Source: Chitinophagaceae bacterium 26-R-25
GTDB taxonomy: Bacteria > Bacteroidota > Bacteroidia > Chitinophagales > Chitinophagaceae
Direction of reading: 5' to 3'
Length of the DNA: 64,000 nt
NCBI GenBank assembly: GCA_029906195.1
Contig: JARWSJ010000001.1
Coordinates: 2,418,001 to 2,482,000, forward strand
This document shows, piece by piece, positions 27,456 to 37,551 of the stretch (positions are counted from its first letter, which is position 1; each line of letters begins with the position of its first letter). A program made the position numbers and the translations under genes. Under the pieces are notes generated by a model. That model worked only from the letters and a program-made list of their open reading frames with translations, searched no databases and was not told where the DNA came from.

Positions 27456-28005
27456 ATAGCTGTTTTTTAACGTCTTCTTTGTTTCTGTTGATCCAACTGA
27501 TCAGCAAACCTCTTGCCCTTGCATACTGCGACCTGGACGTGCCCTCATTAATGCCCAGCATCTTGCCTATCTCAACGTGGCTATACCCTTCCACAGCATG
27601 TAAGTTGAATATTGTTTGATAACCTGTTGGGAGTTGTCGTATCATTTCAGCAAGTTCTTTTGTGCTCATCTGCATTTCAGGATCATCGTCCGTAACAAGA
27701 TGAACATTGCTGTTTTCAAAAACCAGGTCGTATTTGTATTGACTATTCTTTTTTAGGTAGTTAATGGCTGTGGTAACCATGATCCTTCTGATCCATCCTC
27801 CAAGCTCTCCCTCACTTTTGTATTGGTGCAAGTGAAGAAATACTTTAATAAAGCCTTCCTGCATAACGTCTTCCGCATCGGTAATCGACTTCGTGTACCG
27901 GTAACAAATACCCAACATGGGCTCAGCAAAAAGTGTATACAGCTGCTTTTGAGCAACTGCACTCCCTTTCAGGCAATCCTTTATGAGTTGTCTGTGATCG
28001 GTCAT
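27445..28005 (-). CDS. ECF RNA polymerase sigma factor
   Basis: A 186-residue sigma-70 family regulator. Region 2 (about 10-75) contains YRYTKSITDAEDVMQEGFIKVF; region 4 (about 120-175) contains LPTGYQTIFNLHAVEGYSHVEIGKMLGINEGTSRSQYARAR. I start it at the ATG at 28005, as the longer frame begins with TTG. It overlaps the following anti-sigma-like gene, so the pair probably forms one regulatory unit. The targets are unknown. Confidence 0.9.
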   Translation of the reverse strand: MTDHRQLIKDCLKGSAVAQKQLYTLFAEPMLGICYRYTKSITDAEDVMQEGFIKVFLHLHQYKSEGELGGWIRRIMVTTAINYLKKNSQYKYDLVFENSNVHLVTDDDPEMQMSTKELAEMIRQLPTGYQTIFNLHAVEGYSHVEIGKMLGINEGTSRSQYARARGLLISWINRNKEDVKKQLYAQ

Positions 28006-28124
28006 CCTGGTAAAGTATGTTGACAACAAACGGTTTGCGTTCGTTGCACAAAAGAATGACTTTATTTAGAAAATGCGATGCCGTTGGTCATTTTGGGAAT
28101 TTCGGCATTGATTATCAACAAGCT

Positions 28125-28250
28125 AGACAAAATAACTGAATAGACTGAATAACTGAAGTCGAGTTTGCATCATTCACTTAATAATGTAGTTACCCAATTA
28201 TTCGGTTGCTCAGTTACTCAGTCTATTCAGTCTATTCAGTCTATTCAGTT
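28125..28250. repeat. Paired inverted word repeat (ACTGAATAG family)
   Basis: AACTGAATAGACTGAATAAC (28133-28156) faces CAGTCTATTCAGTCTATTCAG (28217-28247). The second arm includes the TGA stop of the GH20 gene. Confidence 0.85.
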
Positions 28251-30847
28251 CTTCACCTCCGCACTTCTTCCACCCCTTCCTCTCCCATCGAATGCCCTCA
28301 ACTTGATCGTGCCTTGCGCAGAAATTGGTTCCTTATAAATGTTGCTGGTTGAAGTTGGTTCTTTGCCGTCAACAGTGTAACGAATGGTGAAGCCGGGCAA
28401 TTGAATATTGGTGTAGACTTTCCCGTTCTCCACTTTTGCTCCGGGTGAGGGAATCCTGTAATTGAAACCACCCGCGTAGTAGTTCAGTCTGGGCAGCTCT
28501 CTTTTGCCCACCACATTCACAAATGTGCTCCACGCATCTGCATACAAAGCCGCAGATTTGGCGCTGTCTTTTTCTGTCGCCCAGTCAGGATCTTTGCTCC
28601 AGGCTCTTTCCGCCAGTCCTAATAATTTAGGCAAAAGCATATACTCCATTCTGTCGCTGCTTAGCAATGTTTCCGCCCATAGCAAACCTTTTATGCCCAC
28701 AATGTTTGATTTGCCATAGTCTGTGAGGCGCTGCTTGCCAATGAAAATTGACTTATCGAGCGGATTGCCGAATTTGTCTTCCCTGCTGTTTTTAAAATAG
28801 TCAAACGGAACAAAATAGAATGGCTTGTCGATGTCTACATAACCGCCCCAATAATAACCCGGCTCTTCAAAATCTTTATAGTAAGCCATGTCAAAATATT
28901 GATTGCTTACACAAGACAGCACTACTTTGTAGCCACTGTTGGCCAACTGATATGCCAGGTCTTCCGCTCCCCAGCCCAATACATTGTTCCACACATCCAC
29001 CTGGAAATGCTCCTTCACAAAATCAGGATTCGGGATCATTTTTCTGCCACCATCCTGCATTGTTTTGCGAAGCCCCGCTTCTTCCCATCCGGAGAGGAAC
29101 AAGCCTCGGGCTTTCAAAATATTATTTACCCTGCCAAAATAATAGTACCAAAGATCATCAGTGCTTTGAATGCTTTTTTCCTTTTCTTTTAAAGACAAAT
29201 AAGCTGGCGACTTTTCCCAAACGCCCGCCGGCACTTCGTCTCCGCCCATGTGAACGGTTTTCAGGGGAGCATTGGCTTCTTTATACATTGCCGCGAGATC
29301 TTTCACTACTGTTTCCACAAAACTGTAAACCGAAGGAAGCGCAACGTTCATCACATTGTCGTTGTAAAACTGCACCGACATGTAGTTTGAAGTATCCTGC
29401 AAGTCATACAACAGAAATTCTTTTGCCTTCACGGAATCACCAAGTTTCATGTATTTTTCATAGCGAGCATTCATGGCTTTTATTGCGGCTCTTGCGTGTC
29501 CCGGGCTTTCTATTTCAGGAATCACTTGTATGTGCCGTTCAGTGGCATAGCGCAATATCTCAACGAAATCTTGTCGTGAATAATGGCCGCTTGCTAGGGT
29601 ATTCGTATCAGGACCCGAACCCAATGTTGATTGAAGAAACTTTTTATTGTCAGTTGTGAAGCCGCGAACAGGTCCCACCTGCGTAAGTTCAGGCAGAGAA
29701 GGGATTTCAACGCGCCATGCTTCATCATCACTGAAATGCAAATGCAAGACATTTAGTTTGTACAGAGCAAGCAAATCAAGCACTCTGAGCAACTCTTGTT
29801 TGGTTTGAAAATTTCTTGCAATATCGAGGAAGAATGCCCTGTAGCCAAACCTCGGAGCGTCCTCCACCTCTACCGTCGGCAGGGCGATTGCTTTTTGTGT
29901 TTTTGCAAAAGCGGTTGGAGAAACCAAAGAAATCAACGACTGTATGCCGTAAAAAATGCCTTCACCACTTGACGCTTCTATCACAATTGCGTTGTCCTTT
30001 ACATGCAATGCATATGCGCCTTCCGGCAAAGTGTTTTGCTTAAGCTCTATACTATTTGTTATTTCTGAAAGTTTTTGTGTGGGCGATCCAACAAGCTTTG
30101 AAGTTTGTTTTACCAGATAATTTAACTCCGGTGTAAAAGCCTCCGGAGCGGTAATTTTTGTGGCGGTTGACAAATTGAAAACGCTGTTGGTTTCTTTAAA
30201 AAACCCACCGGCGTTGGGAAGATTTTTGGCAGTTGTGCCTCTTCAATATTTTTAATCGCTGCATTTTTTTGATAGATGTCCTGTGGTGTGATCAATCCTA
30301 TTTTATCTCCTGCAAAACGCAAGTACTGTTTGGGTTCTGTTGAAGGGATTGCTTTCACATTGTTTAATGAATACCCTTTTTCAGCGCCTTGCGAAACGAT
30401 GTAAAAGCCGGTTGGTGCATCTGTAAAATTCACGACCCAATCACTTGAAACAAACGATACTTTAAAAGATTTTCCTGCTGTTAATGGTTGAAAATTTGCC
30501 GAAGGCGTGATTTTAAACAGATCGCCATTTACGTGATCAATCTGCACATCGGCACCTGTCGCAGAACCGGGCACGATCATTCTCGCAAAATTGAAATAAA
30601 TGGCCCAGCCCGTTGCCGGTAAGGCTTTCTTGTTTTTGTTGGCAAGCTCAAGTGAGGTCAGCGATTGAAATTTTCCATTGTGGCCATTTTCTTCAATTTG
30701 CCATGTTACATCAATATTGTTCAGTGCATTTTCCACTTTCTTTTTTTGAGCATTAAGCTGTAAAAATGTTGTTGTCAGCAGGCAAAACGTAACTAATATT
30801 TTCCAGAGTGATCTTTTATTCCGGGCTTTTGTGTGCATATGCGGCAT
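28245..30847 (-). pseudogene. GH20 beta-N-acetylhexosaminidase interrupted by a -1 frameshift
   Basis: Two overlapping frames form one protein of about 865 residues. The first part (30847 to about 30197) has a signal peptide and a chitobiase/hexosaminidase N-terminal domain and ends in frame at PTPVGFL. The second continues at KETNSVFNLSTATKI with a GH20b domain and the GH20 barrel, including MGGDEVPAGVW (catalytic Asp-Glu) and VVLSCVSNQYFDMAYY. The break is at T-TTT-TTA (30203-30197), where a -1 slip restores the frame exactly. It may be a real mutation, a homopolymer sequencing error, or programmed slippage. The enzyme would release terminal GlcNAc from chitooligosaccharides or glycans. Confidence 0.85.
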
Positions 30848-30892
30848 TTGAAGAATAGTGTCGTGGTTGATATTATTGTAATGAAAGATAGT

Positions 30893-31122
30893 GACAATGT
30901 ACGATGTACGGAGTACGGTGTACGAAATATTTCACGCAAAGCTGCGAAGGAGCGAAGGCGCAAAGGCGTCGGCTGTTATTTGACAGATTTTTCATCAAAA
31001 GTTCAGTTTTTCAGCATGTACAAGATTATACATATTGCCGGAAAGACGAAGGTTGTAACACACACCGTTCACATCTTATTACCTTTGCTCCTTTGCACCT
31101 TTGCGCCTTTGCGTGAAATGTA
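30893..31122. repeat. Word repeats of two families between GH20 and DUF3822 genes
   Basis: The gene-free 30848-31186 interval holds a GTACGATGTACGGAGTACG cluster (30898-30925) and then TTTCACGCAAAGCTGCGAAG...CGCAAAGG (30930-30966). The second is inverted at 31083-31121 (CTTTGCTCCTTTGCACC...GCGTGAAA). Open frames here are translations of repeat. Confidence 0.85.
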
Positions 31123-31186
31123 TTTAGAGGCCTTTGCCTTGTCTGTTTTCCCCGAAATATAGTATTATTGCACACAGTTCAATATT

Positions 31187-32035
31187 ATGTATAAAATCAC
31201 GCTGGACATAGGAGGCTATTCGGAGGTAATTATTGGCTCCCAACCATTGCTTGTACTTGAAGTGGGCGCAACGGCGCTTAATTACATGATCATGCAGGCT
31301 GACAGATCACTGCAGAAATTGAGGTACTACCAGATTGATATCAACAATCCTGCGGACCTGTCTGAAACACTTGAAGAGATTCTTGCAAGTGATGAGCTGC
31401 TGGGCAAAAATTTCTCCAACTGCCATATCATCTATAATTTTTCATCCAATCAGCTGATTCCTGAAAAATACTATCAGGAGCACGTTAACAAGCAATTGCT
31501 GGAAGTTATTCATGGCGATCTTGTGAAAGGTGTGATCCTGAATGAAAAGGTGAATGATTTGCATGCGCACAACATTTACCGCATCCCGAAAGATATTCAC
31601 CAGGTATTATCGAGGAAATTCCCGTTAAATACGCAACATCACTATTACACGCTCCTGCTGGATCATCTGTATAAATCCACCGGTGTTGAAAGCGACAAGG
31701 TGGTGGTTTCTTTTTACAGGAAAAACATTATCGCCATCGTTGTCAAGGACAACAAATTGCAGCTAATGCAGCAGTTTGCCTACCAGACAACGGAGGATGT
31801 TGCTTACTGGCTGCTGAACATTTACAATCAGTTCAACCTTGAGCAATTATCGACCCCGCTTGAAATATCAGGCATGATCGATGAGGACTCTGCGATGTAC
31901 ACGGAACTGCTGAAATATTTTTCGAGAATCGACTTTGAAAGTCATCCGGATTATATCAAAGAAGGCGTTTTGTTGCAGGGTTATCCAAAGCACTTTTTTT
32001 CACCCATTCTCAAACTGGCCACATGCGTATCATAG
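31187..32035 (+). CDS. DUF3822 family protein
   Basis: A 282-residue cytoplasmic protein of a Bacteroidota-specific family with no known activity; the family is reported to have an actin-like/ASKHA-related fold, which I state from memory. Visible features are ILNEKVNDLHAHNIYRIPKDI and a C-terminal LEISGMIDEDSAMYTELLKYFSRI. It overlaps rsmD by 13 nt, the usual neighbour of this family in Bacteroidota, so a link to ribosomal RNA modification is possible but unproven. Confidence 0.8.
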   Translation: MYKITLDIGGYSEVIIGSQPLLVLEVGATALNYMIMQADRSLQKLRYYQIDINNPADLSETLEEILASDELLGKNFSNCHIIYNFSSNQLIPEKYYQEHVNKQLLEVIHGDLVKGVILNEKVNDLHAHNIYRIPKDIHQVLSRKFPLNTQHHYYTLLLDHLYKSTGVESDKVVVSFYRKNIIAIVVKDNKLQLMQQFAYQTTEDVAYWLLNIYNQFNLEQLSTPLEISGMIDEDSAMYTELLKYFSRIDFESHPDYIKEGVLLQGYPKHFFSPILKLATCVS

Positions 32036-32565
32036 GAGGAAGCCTGGGTGGCAGGCGCGTAAATCCACCCGCTAAAATGCCACACACAAGGCCTACCACC
32101 GATATCGCGAAGGAAGGGCTATTCAATATTATTCAGAACAACCTCGAGCTGGAAGGCTTTAAAACGCTCGATATTTTCGGAGGCACGGGAAGCATCAGCT
32201 ATGAACTGGCTTCACGCGGCGCCGCGGACCTCACTATTGTAGAAAAAGATCCTGCGATGTACGAGTTCATTAAAAAGAACAGTGAATCCCTCGGAATAAA
32301 GAATTTCAAAGTCGTGAAGATGGATGTGTTCAAGTTCCTCGAACAGTGCAACGATCAATTCGATTTCATTTTCGCAGGACCGCCCTACGCTCTTGAGACG
32401 ATCGACGATCTTCCACGCATTATCGCTTCCAGGAAGTTGCTGAAAGCAAACGGCTGGTTCGTTCTTGAACACACACCCCGCAACAACTACGAAAAAGGCT
32501 TCGATCTGTTCGTATCTGAAAGAAGCTATGGAACGACGTTGTTTTCGTTTTTTATAAATAGATAG
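32023..32565 (+). CDS. rsmD: 16S rRNA (guanine966-N2)-methyltransferase
   Basis: A 180-residue methyltransferase of the RsmD family. It begins MRIIGGSLGGRRVNPPA and continues with RPTTDIAKEGLFNII, the SAM loop LDIFGGTGSISYELASRGA, and FIFAGPPYAL. This last motif is the (D/N)PPY catalytic box, here written GPPY with Gly in place of Asp/Asn. In many Bacteroidota RsmD-like proteins the first position is Asp, so the substitution is worth noting. Overlaps the DUF3822 gene and is probably co-transcribed with it. Confidence 0.9.
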   Translation: MRIIGGSLGGRRVNPPAKMPHTRPTTDIAKEGLFNIIQNNLELEGFKTLDIFGGTGSISYELASRGAADLTIVEKDPAMYEFIKKNSESLGIKNFKVVKMDVFKFLEQCNDQFDFIFAGPPYALETIDDLPRIIASRKLLKANGWFVLEHTPRNNYEKGFDLFVSERSYGTTLFSFFINR

Positions 32566-32570
32566 GGGGC

Positions 32571-32826
32571 TGGAATTAGAAATTAGGAATTAGGAATTAG
32601 GAATTCTTAGGTTCGGCATTCCTTACTACTGCTGGAACATTCCTTATGCTAGTATTGGTTTGTTTCTGGTTTATATAGCTAACGATAAACAATTGTACTT
32701 TCGCTTTCAAATTAATTAATAAATCAAACCAGGAATTGTCAACTAAGAATTAATAAGATGCTCGAGCCCATTAAAGACTCTTCCACCTTTCTAATTCTTA
32801 ATTCCTAATTCCTAATTCCTAATTAA
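32571..32826. repeat. Paired inverted word repeat (AATTAGGA family)
   Basis: GGAATTAGAAATTAGGAATTAGG (32571-32603) faces CTAATTCTTAATTCCTAATTCC (32792-32824), the latter ending at the bioD start codon. The 190-nt loop contains TACTTTCG (32696-32703), a -7-like element for bioD. Confidence 0.8.
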
Positions 32827-33465
32827 ATGACTCCTGTCTTCATCACGGGCATCGGCACCGGCATTGGTAAAACACTTGTATCGGCGATTGTTACCGAAGC
32901 GCTGCAGGCGGATTACTGGAAGCCTGTGCAGGCGGGCTTTGATGATGGTACGGATACGGGTTGGATACAGGAAAGAATTACCAATGGCAAAACGATATTT
33001 CACAAAGAGGCATATAAACTCGCGCTACCGGCTTCTCCGCATATTTCGGCAAAGGAAGAGAATTTGCGCATAAGCCTGGATGTGATTGCAGATGCTTACA
33101 AAGCTCTTCCTGCGGCAAATAAATATGTGGTGATTGAAGGCGCAGGCGGCATTTTTGTTCCGCTGAATGAGGATGAGTTTGTAATTGATCTGATCGCAAA
33201 GCTGCGCGCAAAAGTCATTTTGGTGAGCCGCAACTATCTTGGAAGCATCAACCATTCTATTTTGACGGCGGAAGCTTGTAAAGCAAGAAATTTAGACGTT
33301 GCAGGTTGGATCTTTAACGACCAGTACATGCACTACGAAAGCGAAATTGCCAGATGGAGCGGTTATCCCTCGCTCGGCAGCGTTCCGTTTACGGAAAATC
33401 CGGATAAAGCTTTTGTTCAGCAGCAAGCAGTAATTTTGCGCTCAGCGCTACAAAATGCTTTATGA
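32827..33465 (+). CDS. bioD: Dethiobiotin synthetase
   Basis: A 212-residue ATP-dependent enzyme that closes the ureido ring of dethiobiotin from DAPA and CO2. It has the P-loop GIGTGIGKTLVSAI (residues 8-21), YWKPVQAGFDDGTD, and the IEGAGGIFVPL segment with the catalytic Gly-rich loop. Full length. No other biotin gene is nearby. Its stop overlaps the start of the next gene by 4 nt (ATGA), so it heads an operon with the cyclo-ligase and lpxK. Confidence 0.93.
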   Translation: MTPVFITGIGTGIGKTLVSAIVTEALQADYWKPVQAGFDDGTDTGWIQERITNGKTIFHKEAYKLALPASPHISAKEENLRISLDVIADAYKALPAANKYVVIEGAGGIFVPLNEDEFVIDLIAKLRAKVILVSRNYLGSINHSILTAEACKARNLDVAGWIFNDQYMHYESEIARWSGYPSLGSVPFTENPDKAFVQQQAVILRSALQNAL

Positions 33466-34025
33466 CTAAAAAAGAAATAAGAAACGTTTACAAACAAAAA
33501 CGGCTCGAAATTGCCGAGCGCGACCGATTGAAACTCGACGACCTGTTGCTCATCAATTTTCAGCAACTGTGGTTTGACGATGTGCAGGTGGTAATGAGTT
33601 ACTGGCCGCTGCAAACAATGGCAGAGCTGAATACGCATATTTTTACCGATTTCATGGCTTTCCGCATGCCGGGTATGCAACTAGCCTACCCCGTTATAAA
33701 GCAGGGCAACATGGAAGCAGTGGTGGTGGATGATGACACCAATTATCAACTCAACAAATACAATATTGCGGAGCCCGTTGACGGTACGATCATTGTGCCG
33801 GAAGCGATTGACATGGTGCTGACCCCTTTGCTGGCATTTGATACAAACGGCTACAGAGTGGGTTATGGCAAGGGTTACTACGACAAGTTCCTCGCCATGT
33901 GCCGTCCAGATGTACTGAAAGTTGGCTTCTCCTATTTCGACCCGATCGGAAGCATTGCCGATGTTGATGAATTTGATGTACCTTTAAACATATGTATCAC
34001 ACCGAACCAAACGTATGAATTTTAA
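33462..34025 (+). CDS. 5-formyltetrahydrofolate cyclo-ligase
   Basis: A 187-residue enzyme converting 5-formyl-THF to 5,10-methenyl-THF with ATP. The N-terminus TKKEIRNVYKQKRLEI is the usual basic helix. The diagnostic motif is GYRVGYGKGYYDKFL, which binds phosphate/substrate. It is coupled at both ends: 4-nt overlap with bioD and 11-nt overlap with lpxK. Confidence 0.93.
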   Translation: MTKKEIRNVYKQKRLEIAERDRLKLDDLLLINFQQLWFDDVQVVMSYWPLQTMAELNTHIFTDFMAFRMPGMQLAYPVIKQGNMEAVVVDDDTNYQLNKYNIAEPVDGTIIVPEAIDMVLTPLLAFDTNGYRVGYGKGYYDKFLAMCRPDVLKVGFSYFDPIGSIADVDEFDVPLNICITPNQTYEF

Positions 34026-35097
34026 CATTCCTCTTTTAAAGACCATACGCATTTTATTGTTTCCCGTTTCATTGGTTTATGTTCTCGTTGTTTGGCTGCG
34101 CAATAAGCTTTATGATAAAGGCGTTCTGAAATCTGCGTCGTTTAACCTTCCGTTGATCTGCGTCGGCAATATTGCTGTGGGTGGAACCGGCAAATCGCCG
34201 ATGGTGGAGTATTTGGCGAAGTTGCTTAGAAATGATTTCCAGGTAGCGACTTTAAGCCGCGGTTATAAAAGAAAAACCAAAGGATATGCATTGGCAAACG
34301 CGTCAACTACGGCTCTTGATATTGGCGATGAACCCATGCAGTTTCATTTGAAATTTCCCGATGTTGCCGTGGCCGTGGGCGAAGAGAGAATTGTGGCTAT
34401 TCCTCAGTTATTGCACGACAGGCCAAATACCGACCTGATTATTCTCGATGATGCTTTTCAACACAGGGCTGTCAAAGCGGGTTTTAATATTGTGCTGACA
34501 GATTGCAGCAATCTATACACACGCGACTGGTATTTGCCATCAGGTGATTTAAGGGATGTAAAAAGTAGTGTGCAGCGTGCAGATGTCATTATTGTTACCA
34601 AATGTCCGGCTGACCTTTCTGTTGAAAAGAAAAACGAGATCATCAAGGAACTGGCTCCTTCAAAAGATCAAAAGATTTTCTTTTCCACCATACGCTACGG
34701 TTCGTTGTACCACATAACTGAAAAAACGCCTTTTGAATTAAACGAAGAAACAGAAGCGCTGTTGGTAACGGGCATTGCCAACCCAAAACCATTAAAAAAA
34801 CTGCTGGCCGAGCAAACAAGATCCTACACGGAACAAGCTTATAATGATCACTATATTTTTACTATTGACGACTTGAACGACATTCAAAAGAAATTCGCCG
34901 CTCTCAATGCTGATCATAAAATTATTCTGACGACGGAAAAAGATGCCGTCCGCCTCGCCAAGTTTGACGACCAGTTGAAAAGCCTTCCCTTTTACGTTAT
35001 ACCTATAGAAATGCAATTTCTATTTAACGAAGGCAATGATTTCAATAATTTAATTATTACATTTATTAGAGGGATGAGAAATAAGAGTGAGGCGTAA
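34015..35097 (+). CDS. lpxK: Tetraacyldisaccharide 4'-kinase
   Basis: A 360-residue inner-membrane-associated kinase that phosphorylates the lipid A disaccharide precursor. A membrane segment at about 8-28 precedes the Walker A motif ICVGNIAVGGTGKSP (48-62). DLIILDDAFQHR contains the catalytic Asp region. It shows the organism makes lipid A, consistent with a Gram-negative envelope. The stop is followed at once by a GTACGATG word repeat. Confidence 0.93.
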   Translation: MNFNIPLLKTIRILLFPVSLVYVLVVWLRNKLYDKGVLKSASFNLPLICVGNIAVGGTGKSPMVEYLAKLLRNDFQVATLSRGYKRKTKGYALANASTTALDIGDEPMQFHLKFPDVAVAVGEERIVAIPQLLHDRPNTDLIILDDAFQHRAVKAGFNIVLTDCSNLYTRDWYLPSGDLRDVKSSVQRADVIIVTKCPADLSVEKKNEIIKELAPSKDQKIFFSTIRYGSLYHITEKTPFELNEETEALLVTGIANPKPLKKLLAEQTRSYTEQAYNDHYIFTIDDLNDIQKKFAALNADHKIILTTEKDAVRLAKFDDQLKSLPFYVIPIEMQFLFNEGNDFNNLIITFIRGMRNKSEA

Positions 35098-35195
35098 GAT
35101 GTACGATGTTCGGTGTACGATGTTCGAAATACATTGTGGAGATACACCAAAACGAAATTCGTACACCGCACATCGTACCTCGTACACAATTCCCA
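35094..35195. repeat. Paired inverted word repeat (GTACGATG family)
   Basis: GATGTACGATGTTCGGTGTACG (35098-35119) faces CGTACACCGCACATCGTACC (35159-35180). It directly follows lpxK and lies upstream of rnr. A longer rnr frame would translate this repeat. Confidence 0.85.
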
Positions 35196-35221
35196 CACCA
35201 TCCATCTTAACAAACCATTAC

Positions 35222-37297
35222 ATGAGTAGAAAAAACTCAAAAACAAAGAAGAAAAAGCCGTCGTCCGATACCCGTCAGTACAAAGGAGTACTTGATATTA
35301 CAAGGTCAGGCGTTGGATTTATTATTGTACCACAACTTGACAATGATATACTGGTTAGGCCGAACGATTTTAATACTGCATTGCACGGCGATACAGTGCT
35401 GGTGAAGATCACCAGCGATCCGCACAGAACCGGAAGGGCGCAAGGCGTGATCACGGAAGTAGTGGACAGGAAACAAACAGAATTTGTTGGTAAAATAGAC
35501 CTGAATAAAAATTTCGCCTTTTTTATAGCGGAGTCACAAAAACCAATGCCGGACGTTTACATTCCGCTGGATAAACTGAACAACGCGAAGAACGACGACA
35601 AAGTGACCGTTCGCATTACGGGCTGGGAAAAGAATAAAAAACCAACAGGCGAGGTACTCAAGATCATGGACGCCAGCGACGAGAATGAATTTGCAATGCG
35701 TGAAATCATTCTTGAAAATGGCTTCCCTATTGGCTTTAGCGATGAGATCCAGGAAGAAACGGCACGCATTCCCGATGCGCTGCCAAAAGCAGAGATCAAG
35801 AAACGCAAAGACTTCCGCAATATATTTACCATTACAATAGACCCCGCCGATGCAAAGGATTTTGATGATGCTATTTCTTTCCGTGTATTGAAAAACGGAC
35901 ATTACGAAATAGGCGTTCACATTGCAGACGTGAGCTACTATGTAACGCCGGATACAGCATTGGATAAAGAAGCTTACCAGCGTGCCACTTCAGTGTATTT
36001 GCCGGATAGAGTAAACCCGATGTTGCCGGAACGCATTTCGAATGAATTGTGTTCGTTGCGTCCGAAAGAAGATAAGTTCACTTTCTCAGCAGTGTTTGAA
36101 ATAACACCAAAAGCTGAAGTAAAGGATTTCTGGCTGGGCCGCACCGTTATCCACTCCAATCACCGCTTTACCTACGAGGAAGTGCAGGAAGTAATTGAGA
36201 AAGGCGATGGACTATATAAAGATGAAGTGCTCATCTTAAACAATATTTCGCAGCGCTTGCGCAAACAGCGTTTCAAGAAAGGCGCGATCAACTTTTCCTC
36301 ACAGGAAGTGCGATTTAAACTGGACGACAAAGGCAAGCCAATAGGCATTGTAATAAAGGAAAGCAAAGAGGCACACCAATTGATTGAGGAGTTGATGTTG
36401 CTCGCCAATAAAGTGGTAGCAGAAAGTGTTTCGAAAGTCAAGGTTGCAAAAAAACCGGTTCCCTTCCCTTATCGTGTCCATGCTACTCCGGATGAAGAAA
36501 AACTGTTGCCATTTGTGGAATTCGCAAAAAAATTCGGCCACAAGTTTGATACTAAAACACCGGAAGGCATTGCAGAATCCTTCAATACCATGCTGAAAGA
36601 TGTGCAGGGCAAGCCGGAGCAACATGTGCTCGAGCAACTGGGTATCCGCACAATGGCAAAAGCTGTTTACACCTCAGACAATATAGGTCACTATGGCCTT
36701 GGATTTACACACTATGCTCATTTCACCTCTCCTATCCGCCGATATCCGGATGTGATGGTTCACCGTGTATTGCAGGAAGTGCTTGACAGCGCCGTGAAGC
36801 CCGACAAAGAAATGGAAGAAAAATGCAAGCACTGCAGTGAACGCGAACGTGCAGCAATGGAAGCAGAACGTGCGGCAAACAAATACAAACAGGTTGAGTA
36901 CATGCAAAACTACCTGGGCGACGAATTTGACGGCGTGATCAGCGGCGTAGCAAGTTTTGGCTTTTGGGTAGAAACAGTGGAACACAAATGCGAAGGGCTC
37001 GTGAGCATCAACAGCTTGCTGGATTACGACGATTTCCGCCATATGGAAGGCGATTATGCGCTCGTTGGAAGACGCAGCGGCCGTGCATTCCGCATGGGTG
37101 ATAAAGTGCGCATAAAAGTGATTTCAGCAAATCTCGCCAAGCGTCAGCTCGATTATGAGTGGGTACTTACCAGTGGAGTAAAACCTGAAGAAAGCGAAAG
37201 CGAAGTCATCAAACCGAAAAAAGAGAAAAAGAAAAGTTCAAAACCGTCGTCCAAAGCGGCGGCTCCTGCTAAGGACAAAAAGAAGAGGAAGAAATAG
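35222..37297 (+). CDS. rnr: Ribonuclease R
   Basis: A 691-residue 3'-to-5' exoribonuclease of the RNB family. A Lys-rich start (MSRKNSKTKKKK) is followed by cold-shock OB domains, then the RNB domain (about 190-530) with ITIDPADAKDFDDAISF carrying the metal-binding Asp residues, HYAHFTSPIRRYPDV, an S1 domain (about 580-650) and a basic tail. I start at the ATG at 35222; the in-frame upstream codons translate a repeat. Context is a housekeeping cluster after lpxK. Confidence 0.94.
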   Translation: MSRKNSKTKKKKPSSDTRQYKGVLDITRSGVGFIIVPQLDNDILVRPNDFNTALHGDTVLVKITSDPHRTGRAQGVITEVVDRKQTEFVGKIDLNKNFAFFIAESQKPMPDVYIPLDKLNNAKNDDKVTVRITGWEKNKKPTGEVLKIMDASDENEFAMREIILENGFPIGFSDEIQEETARIPDALPKAEIKKRKDFRNIFTITIDPADAKDFDDAISFRVLKNGHYEIGVHIADVSYYVTPDTALDKEAYQRATSVYLPDRVNPMLPERISNELCSLRPKEDKFTFSAVFEITPKAEVKDFWLGRTVIHSNHRFTYEEVQEVIEKGDGLYKDEVLILNNISQRLRKQRFKKGAINFSSQEVRFKLDDKGKPIGIVIKESKEAHQLIEELMLLANKVVAESVSKVKVAKKPVPFPYRVHATPDEEKLLPFVEFAKKFGHKFDTKTPEGIAESFNTMLKDVQGKPEQHVLEQLGIRTMAKAVYTSDNIGHYGLGFTHYAHFTSPIRRYPDVMVHRVLQEVLDSAVKPDKEMEEKCKHCSERERAAMEAERAANKYKQVEYMQNYLGDEFDGVISGVASFGFWVETVEHKCEGLVSINSLLDYDDFRHMEGDYALVGRRSGRAFRMGDKVRIKVISANLAKRQLDYEWVLTSGVKPEESESEVIKPKKEKKKSSKPSSKAAAPAKDKKKRKK

Positions 37298-37332
37298 CAA
37301 TTTGAAAATTTGAAGATTTGGGGATTTGAAAA
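37298..37332. repeat. Single word-repeat arm (AATTTGAAAA family) after rnr
   Basis: CAATTTGAAAATTTGAAGATTTGG follows the rnr stop codon. No matching inverted arm is visible before the fucosidase gene, so this is one of the few unpaired arms. Confidence 0.7.
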
Positions 37333-37360
37333 TACTTTCCGTTATACATACAAATCAAAA

Positions 37361-37396
37361 AAACGACCAGATTTCTTTGTGATATCTGGTCATTTT
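37361..37396 (+). terminator. Possible terminator after rnr
   Basis: GACCAGAT and ATCTGGTC form an 8-bp stem with an 11-nt loop, followed by ATTTTCG. The T run is short, so the call is moderate. Confidence 0.5.
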
Positions 37397-37551
37397 CGTT
37401 TCAGACATGTCATTCGCTTGATTTCCTATCTACAATAGTGTACTATTTTATCAATCTTAAAATTGCAAATAGTATAAAAGTTAATTTCATTTTCCTTTTT
37501 AATGTTGTTTGTTGTCATCTATTTACAAAACGTAAAAACAAAAATATACCA

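Noticed and set aside
28820-29659. Long open frame on the plus strand across the GH20 gene
   Set aside because: It is antisense to a well-matched GH20 domain and encodes a Cys/His/Pro-rich product with no domain logic.
30833-31162. Plus-strand frame of 109 codons before the DUF3822 gene
   Set aside because: It mostly translates GTACGATG and CGCAAAGG word repeats.
35087-35221. N-terminal extension of RNase R
   Set aside because: The extra 45 codons are the GTACGATG repeat; the ATG at 35222 fits the family start.
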